Assembly (NCBI GenBank): GCA_013336365.1
Contig: JAAXTT010000031.1
Span: 1-12,386 of the forward strand
From: Peptococcaceae bacterium
GTDB taxonomy: Bacteria; Bacillota; Desulfotomaculia; Desulfotomaculales; Desulfocucumaceae
Length of the DNA stretch: 12,386 nucleotides
Direction: 5' to 3'
The notes beneath the pieces were generated by a model. The model worked only from the letters and a program-made list of their open reading frames with translations, had not been told where the DNA came from and made no database searches. Shown piece after piece: positions 5,143 to 12,386 of the stretch; the stretch's first letter is position 1, and every line of letters begins with the position of its first letter. Both the position numbers and the translations under genes were made by a program.

Positions 5143-6495
5143 ATGAATCACAAGGAAAATGAGATGAAAGCCATAGGCAGAGCGGTGATTGAGCATGCAG
5201 ACGGTATGGGTGCTGATATGGCAGAGGCTTATATCAGCAATAACCGGGAGCTGAATATTGAGGTTCGGGATAATAAGGTTGAAACTATGAAGCTTGCCGA
5301 TGAGGGTGGATTGGGAATAAGGGTGATGAAAGGCAATAGAACCGGTTTTGCTTATACTTCAGATCTTAGCGAGAAAAAAATAGCTAAGGCAGTTGAAGCG
5401 GCTTTGGTAAATGCGAAATCAACTTCTCAGGACCCATTCAGAATTCTTCCCGGTGCGTCCACCGCTTATCCCAGTCTGGACCTGTTCGACCCAAGGATTG
5501 GGGATACGTCAGTAGAGGAAAAGATAATACTGGCTAAAAATATAGAGCAGTCAGCCCGTGATTATGATTCAAGAGTGAAAATAGTAGAGACCTCAAGTTA
5601 CCTGGAGGCCGAGGTTGAAACTGTCATTGTCAATAGCAATGGACTTGAGCTATTTCACCACGGAACCTATTGTGGTATATATATAGCCTTGGTAGCTGTT
5701 CAGGATGACGACAGTCAAACAGGCTTTGCAATAAATTATGGTTTAAAATACAGTGAGCTCAATCCTTATCAAACCGGTCAGGAAGCTGCTGAACGGGCAG
5801 TAAGAATGCTGGGTGCCAGAACAATTTCTTCTCAAAAGATTGCGGTTCTGCTTGAACCCTATGTGGCAACCGGTTTTTTAGAGCTTATAGCCCCATCTTT
5901 AACAGCAGAAGCAGTTCAGAAGGGCAGATCGTTGTTCATTGGTAAGACCGGTCAAGATATCGCAGCGAAGAAGATTAATATTATTGATGACGGAAAGCTG
6001 CCGGGGGGTATTGCCTCATCACCCTTTGACGGAGAAGGCGTTGCCACCGGAAGAACTGAGCTGGTTACCGATGGAGTTTTGAAGGGGTTTTTATATAACT
6101 CTTATACAGGCTTAAAGGATGGGGTTAAATCCACCGGAAATGGTGTGCGCAGCTCCTTTAAATCAACTCCTGAGGTGGGCATCACTAACTTATTTATTGA
6201 GAAAGGTGAACGGGACCCGAAGCAAATAATTGCCGGCATTAAAAAAGGACTATATATAACTGAGGTCCTGGGCATGCACACAGCCAATCCTATCTCTGGT
6301 GATTTCTCACTGGGAGTATCAGGTCTTATGATTGAAAATGGCGAAATAACCTATCCTGTCCGGGGAGTTGCTTTGGCCGGGAATATTATTGATATGATGA
6401 AAAATGTAAAGGATATCGGCAATGATTTAACCTTTTTTGGAGGAATGGGTGCCCCCACAATATTAATTGATGAGATGATGATAAGTGGCAATTAA
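5143..6495 (+). CDS. TldE/PmbA-type protein of the TldD/TldE metalloprotease family
   Basis: 450 residues, the usual length for PmbA/TldE. In E. coli, TldD and TldE form a heterodimeric zinc protease that matures peptide antibiotics and degrades unfolded peptides; TldD carries the HExxxH metal site and TldE does not. No HExxxH motif is present here, and the C-terminal signature MHTANPISGDFSLGVSGLMIENGEITYPVRG is of the TldE type, so this is likely the non-metal partner. The N-terminal domain includes RDNKVETMKLADEGGLGIRV, the family's edge-strand region. The start is ATG 5143 with a strong GGAGGTGG at 5131-5138. No tldD gene is next to it in this window; the partner must be elsewhere, or the protein works alone. 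The downstream aroQ gene has its own likely promoter. No signal peptide. Confidence 0.88.
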   Translation: MNHKENEMKAIGRAVIEHADGMGADMAEAYISNNRELNIEVRDNKVETMKLADEGGLGIRVMKGNRTGFAYTSDLSEKKIAKAVEAALVNAKSTSQDPFRILPGASTAYPSLDLFDPRIGDTSVEEKIILAKNIEQSARDYDSRVKIVETSSYLEAEVETVIVNSNGLELFHHGTYCGIYIALVAVQDDDSQTGFAINYGLKYSELNPYQTGQEAAERAVRMLGARTISSQKIAVLLEPYVATGFLELIAPSLTAEAVQKGRSLFIGKTGQDIAAKKINIIDDGKLPGGIASSPFDGEGVATGRTELVTDGVLKGFLYNSYTGLKDGVKSTGNGVRSSFKSTPEVGITNLFIEKGERDPKQIIAGIKKGLYITEVLGMHTANPISGDFSLGVSGLMIENGEITYPVRGVALAGNIIDMMKNVKDIGNDLTFFGGMGAPTILIDEMMISGN

Positions 6496-6502
6496 TTACT
6501 AA

Positions 6503-6531
6503 TTCCCAAAAATCCGTTACTATGCTAAAAT
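6503..6531 (+). promoter_or_regulatory. Possible extended -10 promoter for aroQ
   Basis: TGC followed by TAAAAT (6526-6531) forms an extended -10 element. TTCCCA (6503-6508), 17 nt upstream, is a poor -35 box. It lies in the 75-nt gap between the tldE-like gene and aroQ, about 30 nt before the ribosome binding site. Confidence 0.4.
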
Positions 6532-6570
6532 ATTTTCGGTGAGAGAAGAATATATTATTTGGAGAAAACA

Positions 6571-7002
6571 ATGAAAATACTTGTATTAAATGGACCTAAT
6601 CTCAATCAGTTGGGCATGAGAGAGCCTGACATATATGGTTTGTGCACCTTGAAGGAGATAGAGGAGAAACTGGAGCAATTAGCCGGAGAGCTCGGGGTTT
6701 CCTTGGATCATAAACAGTCAAATCATGAGGGACAATTGATTGACTGGATCCATCAGGCACCGGATTCCTACAAGGCAATACTTTTTAATCCCGGCGCTTT
6801 GGCCCATTATAGTATAGCTATCCGTGATGCTGTCGCCTCAGTTGTTACTCCTGTGGTAGAGGTGCATATGTCAAATGTTCATGCCCGAGAGGAATTTCGG
6901 CAAAGACTGGTAATTACTCCTGTTGCTGCCGGTCAGATTTCCGGGTTTGGTGTGGATAGCTACCTGCTCGGTTTGAGGGCGGCAGTGAAGCTGGCAAAAT
7001 AA
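6571..7002 (+). CDS. aroQ: Type II 3-dehydroquinate dehydratase
   Basis: Catalyses 3-dehydroquinate to 3-dehydroshikimate, the third step of the shikimate pathway to aromatic amino acids; a cytoplasmic dodecamer in the family. The protein has 143 residues, typical length. The N-terminus KILVLNGPNLNQLGMREPDIYG carries the catalytic R17 and Y22 on the mobile lid. NPGALAHYS holds N73 and H79. VEVHMSNVHAREEFR holds E97, the catalytic H99, and R106/R110. All key residues are present. The start is ATG 6571 with GGAG at 6561-6564, 6 nt spacing; the in-frame TTG 6559 would put the binding site inside the gene and is rejected. It is followed after 25 nt by the M24 peptidase gene, a pairing common in Clostridia. 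Confidence 0.96.
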   Translation: MKILVLNGPNLNQLGMREPDIYGLCTLKEIEEKLEQLAGELGVSLDHKQSNHEGQLIDWIHQAPDSYKAILFNPGALAHYSIAIRDAVASVVTPVVEVHMSNVHAREEFRQRLVITPVAAGQISGFGVDSYLLGLRAAVKLAK

Positions 7003-7027
7003 ATTATTGGCAAGGAATTGATTACTA

Positions 7028-8104
7028 TTGTATCAAGCTCGTTTAAACAAACTAAGGCAGGCTATGCTTAAGGAAAAACTGGACGCATTTTTTATCTCAA
7101 AGCCGGAAAATATATTTTTTTTCAGTGGCTTTACCGGTTCCAGCGGTTGGTTGCTTGTTACTTATAAGGATATCTTGTTAATAACTGATTTCAGATATGA
7201 GCAGCAGGGAAAAGAACAATCCCCCCATGCAGAATTGATTGTGGCTACTGAGAGTATTTTTGATGTTTTAGCCGGAAAATCTGCAAGCTATGACTTAAAC
7301 TCTTTGGGAGCTGAAGGCAGTCACCTGACCTATCAATTTTTCTGCAAGCTTGAGGCCAGCCTTTCGGGTATTGAAATCAGACCTATTTATGGATTGATTG
7401 AAGAAATCAGGGTGATTAAGGATTATCTTGAAATAGAAAGGATTGCTGCAGCCTCAGAATTAACCGATAGGGGCATGGCACATATTTTCCCCTTCATTAG
7501 AGAAGGAGTATCTGAAGCTGAATTGGCTCTTGAGATAGAATATTTTTTTAAGAAATCCGGGGCTCAAGGATTAGCCTTTGAGATGATAATTGCTTCAGGA
7601 CCAAGGGCTGCAATGCCACATGGAACGGCAAGCCCCAAAAGAATAATTAATAATGAGCTTTTAACTATGGATTTTGGCGCCCTATTAGCAGGCTATAATT
7701 CTGATCTGACCAGAACAGTAGCTATCGGTAAAAAGACCGATAAAATGGAGGAAATATATAATATTGTGCTGGAAGCTCAACAGGCGGGACTGGATGCTGT
7801 TCGTGAGGGGGTTAGAGCCTCCCTGGTAGATACAGTAACCCGAGAAATTATAAAAAAACATGGTTATGGGGATTTTTTCGGACATAGCACCGGTCATGGT
7901 CTAGGTCTTGAAATTCATGAGGATCCAAGAATATCGGCAAAGAATGACGCTGTTCTGAAAAAAAACATGGTAATAACAGTTGAGCCCGGGATTTATCTGC
8001 CCGGATGGGGTGGGATAAGAATAGAGGATACAGTAGTTGTTGAAGAAAATGGTTGCAGAATATTGACCAAAACTCCTAAAAAAGAGCTATTTGTTTTGGG
8101 ATAA
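7028..8104 (+). CDS. M24 family Xaa-Pro aminopeptidase / dipeptidase
   Basis: A dimetal peptidase that removes N-terminal residues ahead of proline or splits Xaa-Pro dipeptides; 358 residues, cytoplasmic. An N-terminal creatinase-like domain (about 1-125, RLNKLRQAMLKEKLDAFFIS...NIFFFSGFTGSSG) precedes the pita-bread catalytic domain. All five metal ligands are visible: D215 (MDFGA), D226 (SDLTRT), H290 (STGHGLG), E319 (VEPGIY) and E333 (RIEDT). H198 in MPHGT is also conserved. The TTG start is chosen because the conserved RLxxLRxxM segment begins right after it, with AAGGA at 7012-7016; ATG codon 13 would cut that segment. Aminopeptidase and dipeptidase (PepP/PepQ) roles cannot be separated by eye. 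It probably shares a transcript with aroQ and efp. Confidence 0.92.
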   Translation: MYQARLNKLRQAMLKEKLDAFFISKPENIFFFSGFTGSSGWLLVTYKDILLITDFRYEQQGKEQSPHAELIVATESIFDVLAGKSASYDLNSLGAEGSHLTYQFFCKLEASLSGIEIRPIYGLIEEIRVIKDYLEIERIAAASELTDRGMAHIFPFIREGVSEAELALEIEYFFKKSGAQGLAFEMIIASGPRAAMPHGTASPKRIINNELLTMDFGALLAGYNSDLTRTVAIGKKTDKMEEIYNIVLEAQQAGLDAVREGVRASLVDTVTREIIKKHGYGDFFGHSTGHGLGLEIHEDPRISAKNDAVLKKNMVITVEPGIYLPGWGGIRIEDTVVVEENGCRILTKTPKKELFVLG

Positions 8105-8144
8105 AATTATAAATTTATCTATAAATGCAAAAGGAGATGAAAAA

Positions 8145-8702
8145 ATGCTATCAACCAACGATTTTAAAAACGGCGTTACCCTTGAATATGAGGGCGAGGT
8201 ATATCCAATCATTGAGTTTCAGCATGTAAAGCCCGGCAAAGGGGCGGCATTTGTCCGCTGCAAGCTCAGAAACATGCAAAATGGTGCGGTTATTGAAAAA
8301 ACCTTCAATCCAGGGGACAAATTTCCTAAGGGAAGAGTTGATAAAAGAGAGTATCAATATCTATACAACGATGATGCTGATTATCATTTTATGGATATGG
8401 AAACCTACGATCAAAGTATTATGTCCGTTGAGCAGCTGGGAGATGCAGTTAGGTATCTTAAGGAAAACATGATTATTCATGTAATGATATTCCACGGTAA
8501 GCCTATAGGGTTAGATCTTCCCAATACTGTTGAGCTGGAGGTTATCGAAACAAGCCCCGGAATAAAGGGAGATACTGCAAGTGGCGGTTCAAAGCCGGCC
8601 ACCTTGGAAACCGGCTATATTATTCAGGTTCCCTTCTTTATTAATACAGGTGATATTTTGCAAATAGATACCAGAACAGGACAGTATTTAAAGAGAGCAT
8701 AA
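8145..8702 (+). CDS. efp: Elongation factor P
   Basis: A translation factor that binds between the ribosomal P and E sites and rescues ribosomes stalled on polyproline; 185 residues, the standard size. The N-terminal KOW-like domain carries the tip loop HVKPGKGAAFVRCKL with K32, the position modified in bacteria such as B. subtilis. The OB domains follow, including YQYLYNDDADYHFMDMETYDQ, and the C-terminus VPFFINTGDILQIDTRTGQYLKRA is the family signature. The start is ATG 8145 with AGGAG at 8132-8136; the frame is open further left into the peptidase gene, but that part has no ribosome binding site. It lies 40 nt after the Xaa-Pro peptidase stop, likely in the same operon. The neighbourhood is thematically coherent: one gene processes Xaa-Pro peptides and the next helps synthesise proline-rich ones. 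Confidence 0.97.
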   Translation: MLSTNDFKNGVTLEYEGEVYPIIEFQHVKPGKGAAFVRCKLRNMQNGAVIEKTFNPGDKFPKGRVDKREYQYLYNDDADYHFMDMETYDQSIMSVEQLGDAVRYLKENMIIHVMIFHGKPIGLDLPNTVELEVIETSPGIKGDTASGGSKPATLETGYIIQVPFFINTGDILQIDTRTGQYLKRA

Positions 8703-8743
8703 TAATGGTGTTATTTTTTACATAAGCAATAGTTTTACTGTTT

Positions 8744-8769
8744 AAATGGCGGCCCTTGGCTGCCATTTT
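8744..8769 (+). terminator. Rho-independent terminator after efp
   Basis: AAATGGCGGCC (8744-8754) pairs with GGCTGCCATTT (8758-8768), 11 bp with one G-T wobble, around loop CTT, ending in TTTT. A weaker AATAA/TTATT hairpin with a run of six T sits at 8701-8719 right at the efp stop. Together they make a likely end of the aroQ-peptidase-efp transcript. Confidence 0.7.
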
Positions 8770-8818
8770 CAGCATAAGTTATCACGATTACCTAGATAGA
8801 TTGTTGGGAGAAAATCAA

Positions 8819-9505
8819 TTGGAAAAATTAATTATTAATGATATTGAAATTGAAATATCCAAGAAAAAAATAAAAAATCTTTATCTTTCCATAAAAGCGT
8901 CTGATGGAAGGGTTTGTGTTTCGGCACCTCTTGCTATGAGTGAAGAGAGAATTGAGCTTTTTGTCAAATCTAAATCAATCTGGATTGCAAAAAAACTGGA
9001 CAGAATCAGGAAGCAACCTGCACCGGTAGAGTGCAGTTATCTATCAGGAGACTGCATCCCTTTTTGGGGCAAGGAATATAATCTGGAGCTCGTATACTCC
9101 CACAAAAACATGGTTCAGGTTGATGGAAACAAAATAATATTGCAGGCCAGAGAAACAAGTACTGCCAGACATCGGGAAAATATCATTAATAGCTGGTATA
9201 GGACCCAGATGAGGGCTGAAATAGATATACTGAGTAAGGCGTGTCAGGACAAAGTAGGTGTGTCTGCAGCTGAATGGGGCATAAAAACAATGAAAACTCG
9301 TTGGGGCACCTGTAATATAAGTAAAAGGAAAATCTGGCTAAACCTGTTGTTGGTAAAGAAGAGTGTAGATTGTCTTGAGTATGTTATAATTCATGAACTG
9401 GTTCATTTGCTGGAGAGAAATCATACAAAGCGTTTTTATTCCTTCCTGGATAAATTTATTCCCCATTGGCGGAAAATAAAAAGCACACTTAATAATTTAA
9501 CATAA
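8819..9505 (+). CDS. YgjP-like (DUF45) zinc metalloprotease
   Basis: 228 residues, typical for the YgjP/DUF45 family, with a fold related to SprT/WLM metallopeptidases. The C-terminal half carries TRWGTCN (160-166), KIWLNLLLV, and the metal site HELVH (H192, E193, H196). The conserved NHTKRFY follows, whose H202 is the probable third ligand. The N-terminal part, IKNLYLSIKASDGRVCVSAPL, is the family's conserved beta segment. The true cellular substrate of the family is not settled. The start is TTG 8819 with GGGAG at 8806-8810, 8 nt spacing; the longer frame from TTG 8756 begins inside the efp terminator and lacks a binding site. No terminator is obvious in the 158 nt after it. Several lysine-rich stretches; no signal peptide or membrane segment. 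Confidence 0.88.
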   Translation: MEKLIINDIEIEISKKKIKNLYLSIKASDGRVCVSAPLAMSEERIELFVKSKSIWIAKKLDRIRKQPAPVECSYLSGDCIPFWGKEYNLELVYSHKNMVQVDGNKIILQARETSTARHRENIINSWYRTQMRAEIDILSKACQDKVGVSAAEWGIKTMKTRWGTCNISKRKIWLNLLLVKKSVDCLEYVIIHELVHLLERNHTKRFYSFLDKFIPHWRKIKSTLNNLT

Positions 9506-9552
9506 AAACATTAGACAAAAGGTTAATTATATTGTATACATGCTTATGGCTA

Positions 9553-9582
9553 CTATCAGTTTTTATAAAAATAACTTATAAT
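9553..9582 (+). promoter_or_regulatory. Weak candidate promoter before the carboxylase genes
   Basis: A perfect TATAAT (9577-9582), with CTATCA (9553-9558) 18 nt upstream as a poor -35 box, in the 158-nt gap before the carboxyltransferase gene. It would give a leader of about 75 nt. No T-box, riboswitch or FapR-like palindrome was recognised in this leader. Confidence 0.35.
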
Positions 9583-9663
9583 GTTAACTGAATTGCTGGG
9601 TAAAAAAAAGAGAAAATCTGGAATTATCTTAGGCCAGTAAAATATATTAAACAGGGTGATAAC

Positions 9664-11541
9664 TTGACTAGAGTTGGAATTACTGAAACCACATTAAGAG
9701 ATGGACATCAGAGTCTATGGGCAACAAGAATGCGCACCAGGGATATGGTGGCTGCCGTGGAAATGATGGACAGTATAGGCTATCATTCCTTGGAGGTTTG
9801 GGGCGGAGCAACCTTTGACGTTTGTCTGAGATTTCTGGGAGAGGATCCTTGGGAGAGACTCAGGGAAATAAAACGACATGTAAAAAAGACTCCTTTGCAG
9901 ATGTTGCTGAGAGGGCAGTCCTTGGTGGGCTATCAACATTATCCTGATGATGTTGTTGAGTCCTTTGTTGAAAAGTCAGTAGAAAACGGCATTGATATTA
10001 TCCGGGTTTTTGATGCCCTTAATGATATAAGAAATCTTGAAACCTCAATTCGTGTAGGGAAAAAGGCCGGTGCTCATATGCAAGCTGCAGTTGCCTATAC
10101 AGTTAGCCCGGTGCACACAATAGAGCATTATATAGATACTGTCAGCTCTTTGAAACAGATGGGTGCTGATTCTATTTGCATCAAGGATATGGCCGGACTG
10201 CTGACTCCTCACTATGCTTATGAGTTGGTCAGCAGGATAAAGGAGAAATATGATTGCCCAATCCAACTGCATAGCCACTATATTGGGGGATTGGCAGTCG
10301 GAACCTATCTCAAGGCAGTAGAGGCCGGAGTCGATGTTTTGGATGCTGCCTCAGTGCCATTGGCCTTTGGAGCTTCCCAGCCTCCGGTGGAGACTATAGT
10401 GCGGGCTTTGAAAAATACTCCCTATGATACTGGCTTGAGCATGAAGGCATTATTTGAGGTAGCCAGCTATTTTGAAAAACTTCGTCAGGATTTAGGGCAA
10501 AAAAGAGGCCTTACCAGAATAAATGATCTTAGGGTATTTGAACATCAAGTGCCCGGAGGAATGATTACAAATCTAATAAGTCAGCTTGAGCAACAAAATG
10601 CCTCTGACAGGTTGCCTGAAGTTTTGGAGGAAATACCCCGGGTCAGAGAGGAAATGGGCTATCCCCCGCTGGTTACTCCAACCAGCCAGATTGTAGGTAC
10701 TCAGGCAGTACTGAATGTTTTGACCGGAGAAAGATATAAAATGGTTCCGGGAGAGGTAAGATCCTACGTACAGGGTCTTTATGGAAAGCCTCCCGCACCA
10801 ATCAACAAAGAAATAAAAGCAAAAATATTGGGTGATAGAGAGGAATATGCAGGCAGACCGGCAGACTTGCTTGAACCGGGAATGGAGAAAGCCAGAAAGG
10901 ATGCCGGTGATCTGGCAAAATCGGAAGAGGATTATTTAAGCTATGCGATTTTTCTGGAGGTTGCCCAGAAGTTTTTCAAATACCGGGCCGGGGAGCAGAC
11001 TCCGGGCTATCCCCCTGAGGAATGTGTGCAGCCGGAAAATAACAAAGCCAATAATCTAGCAGTGAAGGGAGAGCAGGATATGAATATTGCAGAAATAAAG
11101 GAATTAATCCAGTTAATTAACCAGTCGGAAATTCAGGAGCTGATCCTGGAAAATAAAAATAATAAAATTGTTCTAAGAAAAGGTTCCCTTGAAAAGGGGC
11201 ACGACTCCAAGAAATCCAAGGAATCAAAAAATCAGGATGGGGAAGCTCCGTCTTCTGTGCAGATTGAAAAGACTGCTTCAGAAAAAGCTATGGAATCAGC
11301 ACATAAAATTAAATCTCCTATGGTAGGTACTTTTTACAGTACTCCTGCCCCAGATGCACCTCCCTTTGTTACTGTGGGGGACATTGTAAAAAAAGGACAA
11401 ATATTGTGCATTGTAGAGGCTATGAAGCTAATGAATGAAATTGAAGCAGATATTGCTGGTGAAATAGTAGAAATAATGCTGGAAAATGGTGAGCCGGTTG
11501 AATATGGCCAGCCAATGTTTTCTATTAAACCAAATGATTAA
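9664..11541 (+). CDS. Carboxyltransferase (PycB/OadA type) fused to an ACC-type biotin carboxyl carrier protein
   Basis: 625 residues. Residues 1-450 are a PYC/OADA carboxyltransferase that moves CO2 between carboxybiotin and a 2-oxo acid. Visible are ETTLRDGHQSL (metal ligand D13), CIKDMAG (K174, the carbamylated metal-site lysine), LHSHYIGG (H203 and H205) and TPTSQIVGTQAV. Residues 473-625 are a whole BCCP. It has the AccB N-terminus MNIAEIKELIQLINQS, a charged linker (about 508-545), SPMVGTFYSTPAPDAPPF with the protruding thumb of acetyl-CoA carboxylase BCCPs, and the biotinyl motif EAMKL with K588. PycB/OadA proteins usually end in a thumbless biotinyl domain, so the AccB-like tail is unusual. 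accC follows with its binding site touching this stop codon; the pair most simply forms a two-part pyruvate carboxylase making oxaloacetate. The start is TTG 9664 after AGGGTGAT; the site is mediocre but the family N-terminus begins right there. Confidence 0.9.
   Translation: MTRVGITETTLRDGHQSLWATRMRTRDMVAAVEMMDSIGYHSLEVWGGATFDVCLRFLGEDPWERLREIKRHVKKTPLQMLLRGQSLVGYQHYPDDVVESFVEKSVENGIDIIRVFDALNDIRNLETSIRVGKKAGAHMQAAVAYTVSPVHTIEHYIDTVSSLKQMGADSICIKDMAGLLTPHYAYELVSRIKEKYDCPIQLHSHYIGGLAVGTYLKAVEAGVDVLDAASVPLAFGASQPPVETIVRALKNTPYDTGLSMKALFEVASYFEKLRQDLGQKRGLTRINDLRVFEHQVPGGMITNLISQLEQQNASDRLPEVLEEIPRVREEMGYPPLVTPTSQIVGTQAVLNVLTGERYKMVPGEVRSYVQGLYGKPPAPINKEIKAKILGDREEYAGRPADLLEPGMEKARKDAGDLAKSEEDYLSYAIFLEVAQKFFKYRAGEQTPGYPPEECVQPENNKANNLAVKGEQDMNIAEIKELIQLINQSEIQELILENKNNKIVLRKGSLEKGHDSKKSKESKNQDGEAPSSVQIEKTASEKAMESAHKIKSPMVGTFYSTPAPDAPPFVTVGDIVKKGQILCIVEAMKLMNEIEADIAGEIVEIMLENGEPVEYGQPMFSIKPND
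11068..11082 (+). promoter_or_regulatory. Possible internal translation start for a free AccB-like BCCP
   Basis: GGGAG (11068-11072), 7 nt before an in-frame ATG (11080-11082, codon 473 of the fusion). The protein from this ATG would be 153 residues and begins exactly as free AccB proteins do. Both the position and the spacing suit re-initiation, so free BCCP may be produced alongside the fusion. This is inferred from sequence only. Confidence 0.5.
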
Positions 11542-11550
11542 GGAGTATTT

Positions 11551-12386
11551 ATGATAAAAAAGCTGTTAGTTGCAAACAGGGGAGAAATTGCCTTAAGAAT
11601 AATCAGAGCCTGTAAGGAAATGGGAGTATTAAGTGTTGCAGTTTATTCAGAGGCAGACAAGGATTCATTGCCGGTTTTAGCGGCAGATGAATCAGTTTGT
11701 ATAGGACCTGCATCACCCAGAGATAGCTATTTAAATATCGATAATGTAATAAGTGCCGCTTTAACGACAGGCGCAGATGCTATTCATCCAGGATTTGGTT
11801 TTTTGTCTGAAAACGCCAATTTTGCCAGAATGGTTCAAGAGCATGGACTTATTTTTATAGGTCCCTCACCTGAGGCAATAGAAAAAATGGGTGACAAGGC
11901 AGTAGCAAGAGAAACTGTTGTTAAGGCAGGAGTGCCGGTTGTGCCCGGTTCTCCTGGTCCGGTAGATAATGAGGAAACTGCTTTCAGAATCGCCGGGGAA
12001 ATCGGTTACCCGGTTATGGTCAAAGCCTCTGCCGGAGGTGGTGGCAGAGGAATGAGAGTTGCCAATTGCCCGGAAGAGTTGGTTTCAGCCCTGCAGACAG
12101 CCAGTGCAGAATCCTTGGCGGCTTTTGGCAATGCTGAGGTATATTTGGAAAAATTTGTTGTACATCCCAGACATATTGAGTTTCAAATTTTAGGTGATAA
12201 ATATGGTAATGTGGTTCATTTGGGAGAAAGAGATTGTTCAATTCAGAGAAGAAATCAAAAGGTAATTGAGGAAGCACCATCTACAGCTCTGAATGATAAG
12301 CTGAGAAGTGAAATGGGTGAGGCGGCAATAAAGGCGGCAAGTGCAGTTCATTATTGCGGGGCCGGAACTATAGAGTTTCTCCTTGA
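11551..12386 (+). CDS. accC: Biotin carboxylase subunit, 3' end missing
   Basis: ATP-dependent carboxylation of the biotin on the carrier protein; shared by acetyl-CoA carboxylase and two-subunit pyruvate carboxylase. 278 codons are seen of a usual 445-450, and the frame is open to the right edge. The N-terminus IKKLLVANRGEIALRIIRAC is the family signature. HPGFGFLSEN and GPSPEAIEKMGDKAVAR (with the ATP-binding lysine of GDK) follow. Next come the glycine-rich ATP-grasp loop VKASAGGGGRGMRV, HPRHIEFQ, and the catalytic segment GERDCSIQRRNQKVIEEAPS with its bicarbonate/biotin-site residues. The start is ATG 11551 with AGGAG (11541-11545) sharing its first base with the previous stop codon, so the two genes are translationally coupled. 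In this context (carboxyltransferase-BCCP fusion upstream) it could be called pycA; the name accC is kept because the sequence cannot separate the two. Confidence 0.95.
   Translation, partial: MIKKLLVANRGEIALRIIRACKEMGVLSVAVYSEADKDSLPVLAADESVCIGPASPRDSYLNIDNVISAALTTGADAIHPGFGFLSENANFARMVQEHGLIFIGPSPEAIEKMGDKAVARETVVKAGVPVVPGSPGPVDNEETAFRIAGEIGYPVMVKASAGGGGRGMRVANCPEELVSALQTASAESLAAFGNAEVYLEKFVVHPRHIEFQILGDKYGNVVHLGERDCSIQRRNQKVIEEAPSTALNDKLRSEMGEAAIKAASAVHYCGAGTIEFLL

Noticed and set aside
8091..8144. Longer efp frame overlapping the peptidase gene
   Set aside because: No binding site there; ATG 8145 with AGGAG gives the standard 185-residue protein with the lysine at position 32.
8756..8818. 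Longer YgjP-like start at TTG 8756
   Set aside because: It would start in the loop of the efp terminator, has no ribosome binding site, and adds residues outside the family's conserved region; TTG 8819 has GGGAG at 8 nt.
12020..12280. Minus-strand open frame opposite accC
   Set aside because: It lies entirely within the conserved biotin carboxylase coding region, with no binding site or promoter; it is a shadow of that gene.
1..12386. Mobile element, prophage or CRISPR array
   Set aside because: No transposase, integrase, terminal repeats or regularly spaced direct repeats were found. The only long repeats are the in-frame RidA units and the palindrome at 4050.

Overview
The window reads as chromosomal DNA from a low-GC, anaerobic Gram-positive bacterium of the class Clostridia, possibly a Peptococcaceae-like lineage. 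The evidence is AT-rich third codon positions, strong GGAGG-type ribosome binding sites, several TTG starts, sigma-A promoters with TTGACA/TATAAT boxes, intrinsic terminators with U-tails, an encoded tRNA CCA end, a rubrerythrin, and the order aroQ - Xaa-Pro peptidase - efp - biotin carboxyl carrier/biotin carboxylase that is familiar from Clostridia. The genus is not determinable by eye. All genes lie on the + strand. No phage, IS element, CRISPR array or rRNA is visible.

Left part (1-1500): the 3' part of hemL (tetrapyrrole synthesis), cut by the window edge and closed by a terminator that overlaps its stop codon. It is followed by a self-contained tRNA-Leu(CAG) unit with its own promoter and terminator.

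Middle part (1501-5142): three mostly single-gene units separated by long intergenic stretches, dyads and terminators. The first encodes a 423-residue protein made of three tandem RidA/YjgF domains, behind a near-consensus promoter with an AT-rich upstream tract. The second encodes a short rubrerythrin (peroxide/oxygen defence). The third encodes a YczE-like membrane protein preceded by a 35-bp almost perfect palindrome. The triple RidA gene is the most unusual item. RidA proteins normally act as homotrimers with active sites between subunits, so this chain could be a single-chain pseudotrimer, and its three putative sites are not equivalent.

Right part (5143-12386): a housekeeping run. It holds a TldE/PmbA-type protein, type II 3-dehydroquinate dehydratase (aroQ), an M24 Xaa-Pro-type aminopeptidase, elongation factor P (efp), a YgjP-like zinc metalloprotease, and a biotin-dependent carboxylase pair. 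The first gene of that pair fuses a pyruvate/oxaloacetate-type carboxyltransferase to a complete acetyl-CoA-carboxylase-type BCCP. The second is accC, cut by the right edge. The BCCP part has its own plausible internal ribosome binding site and ATG, so one gene could supply both a carboxyltransferase-BCCP fusion and a free BCCP, linking pyruvate carboxylation with fatty-acid synthesis. That dual output is an inference.
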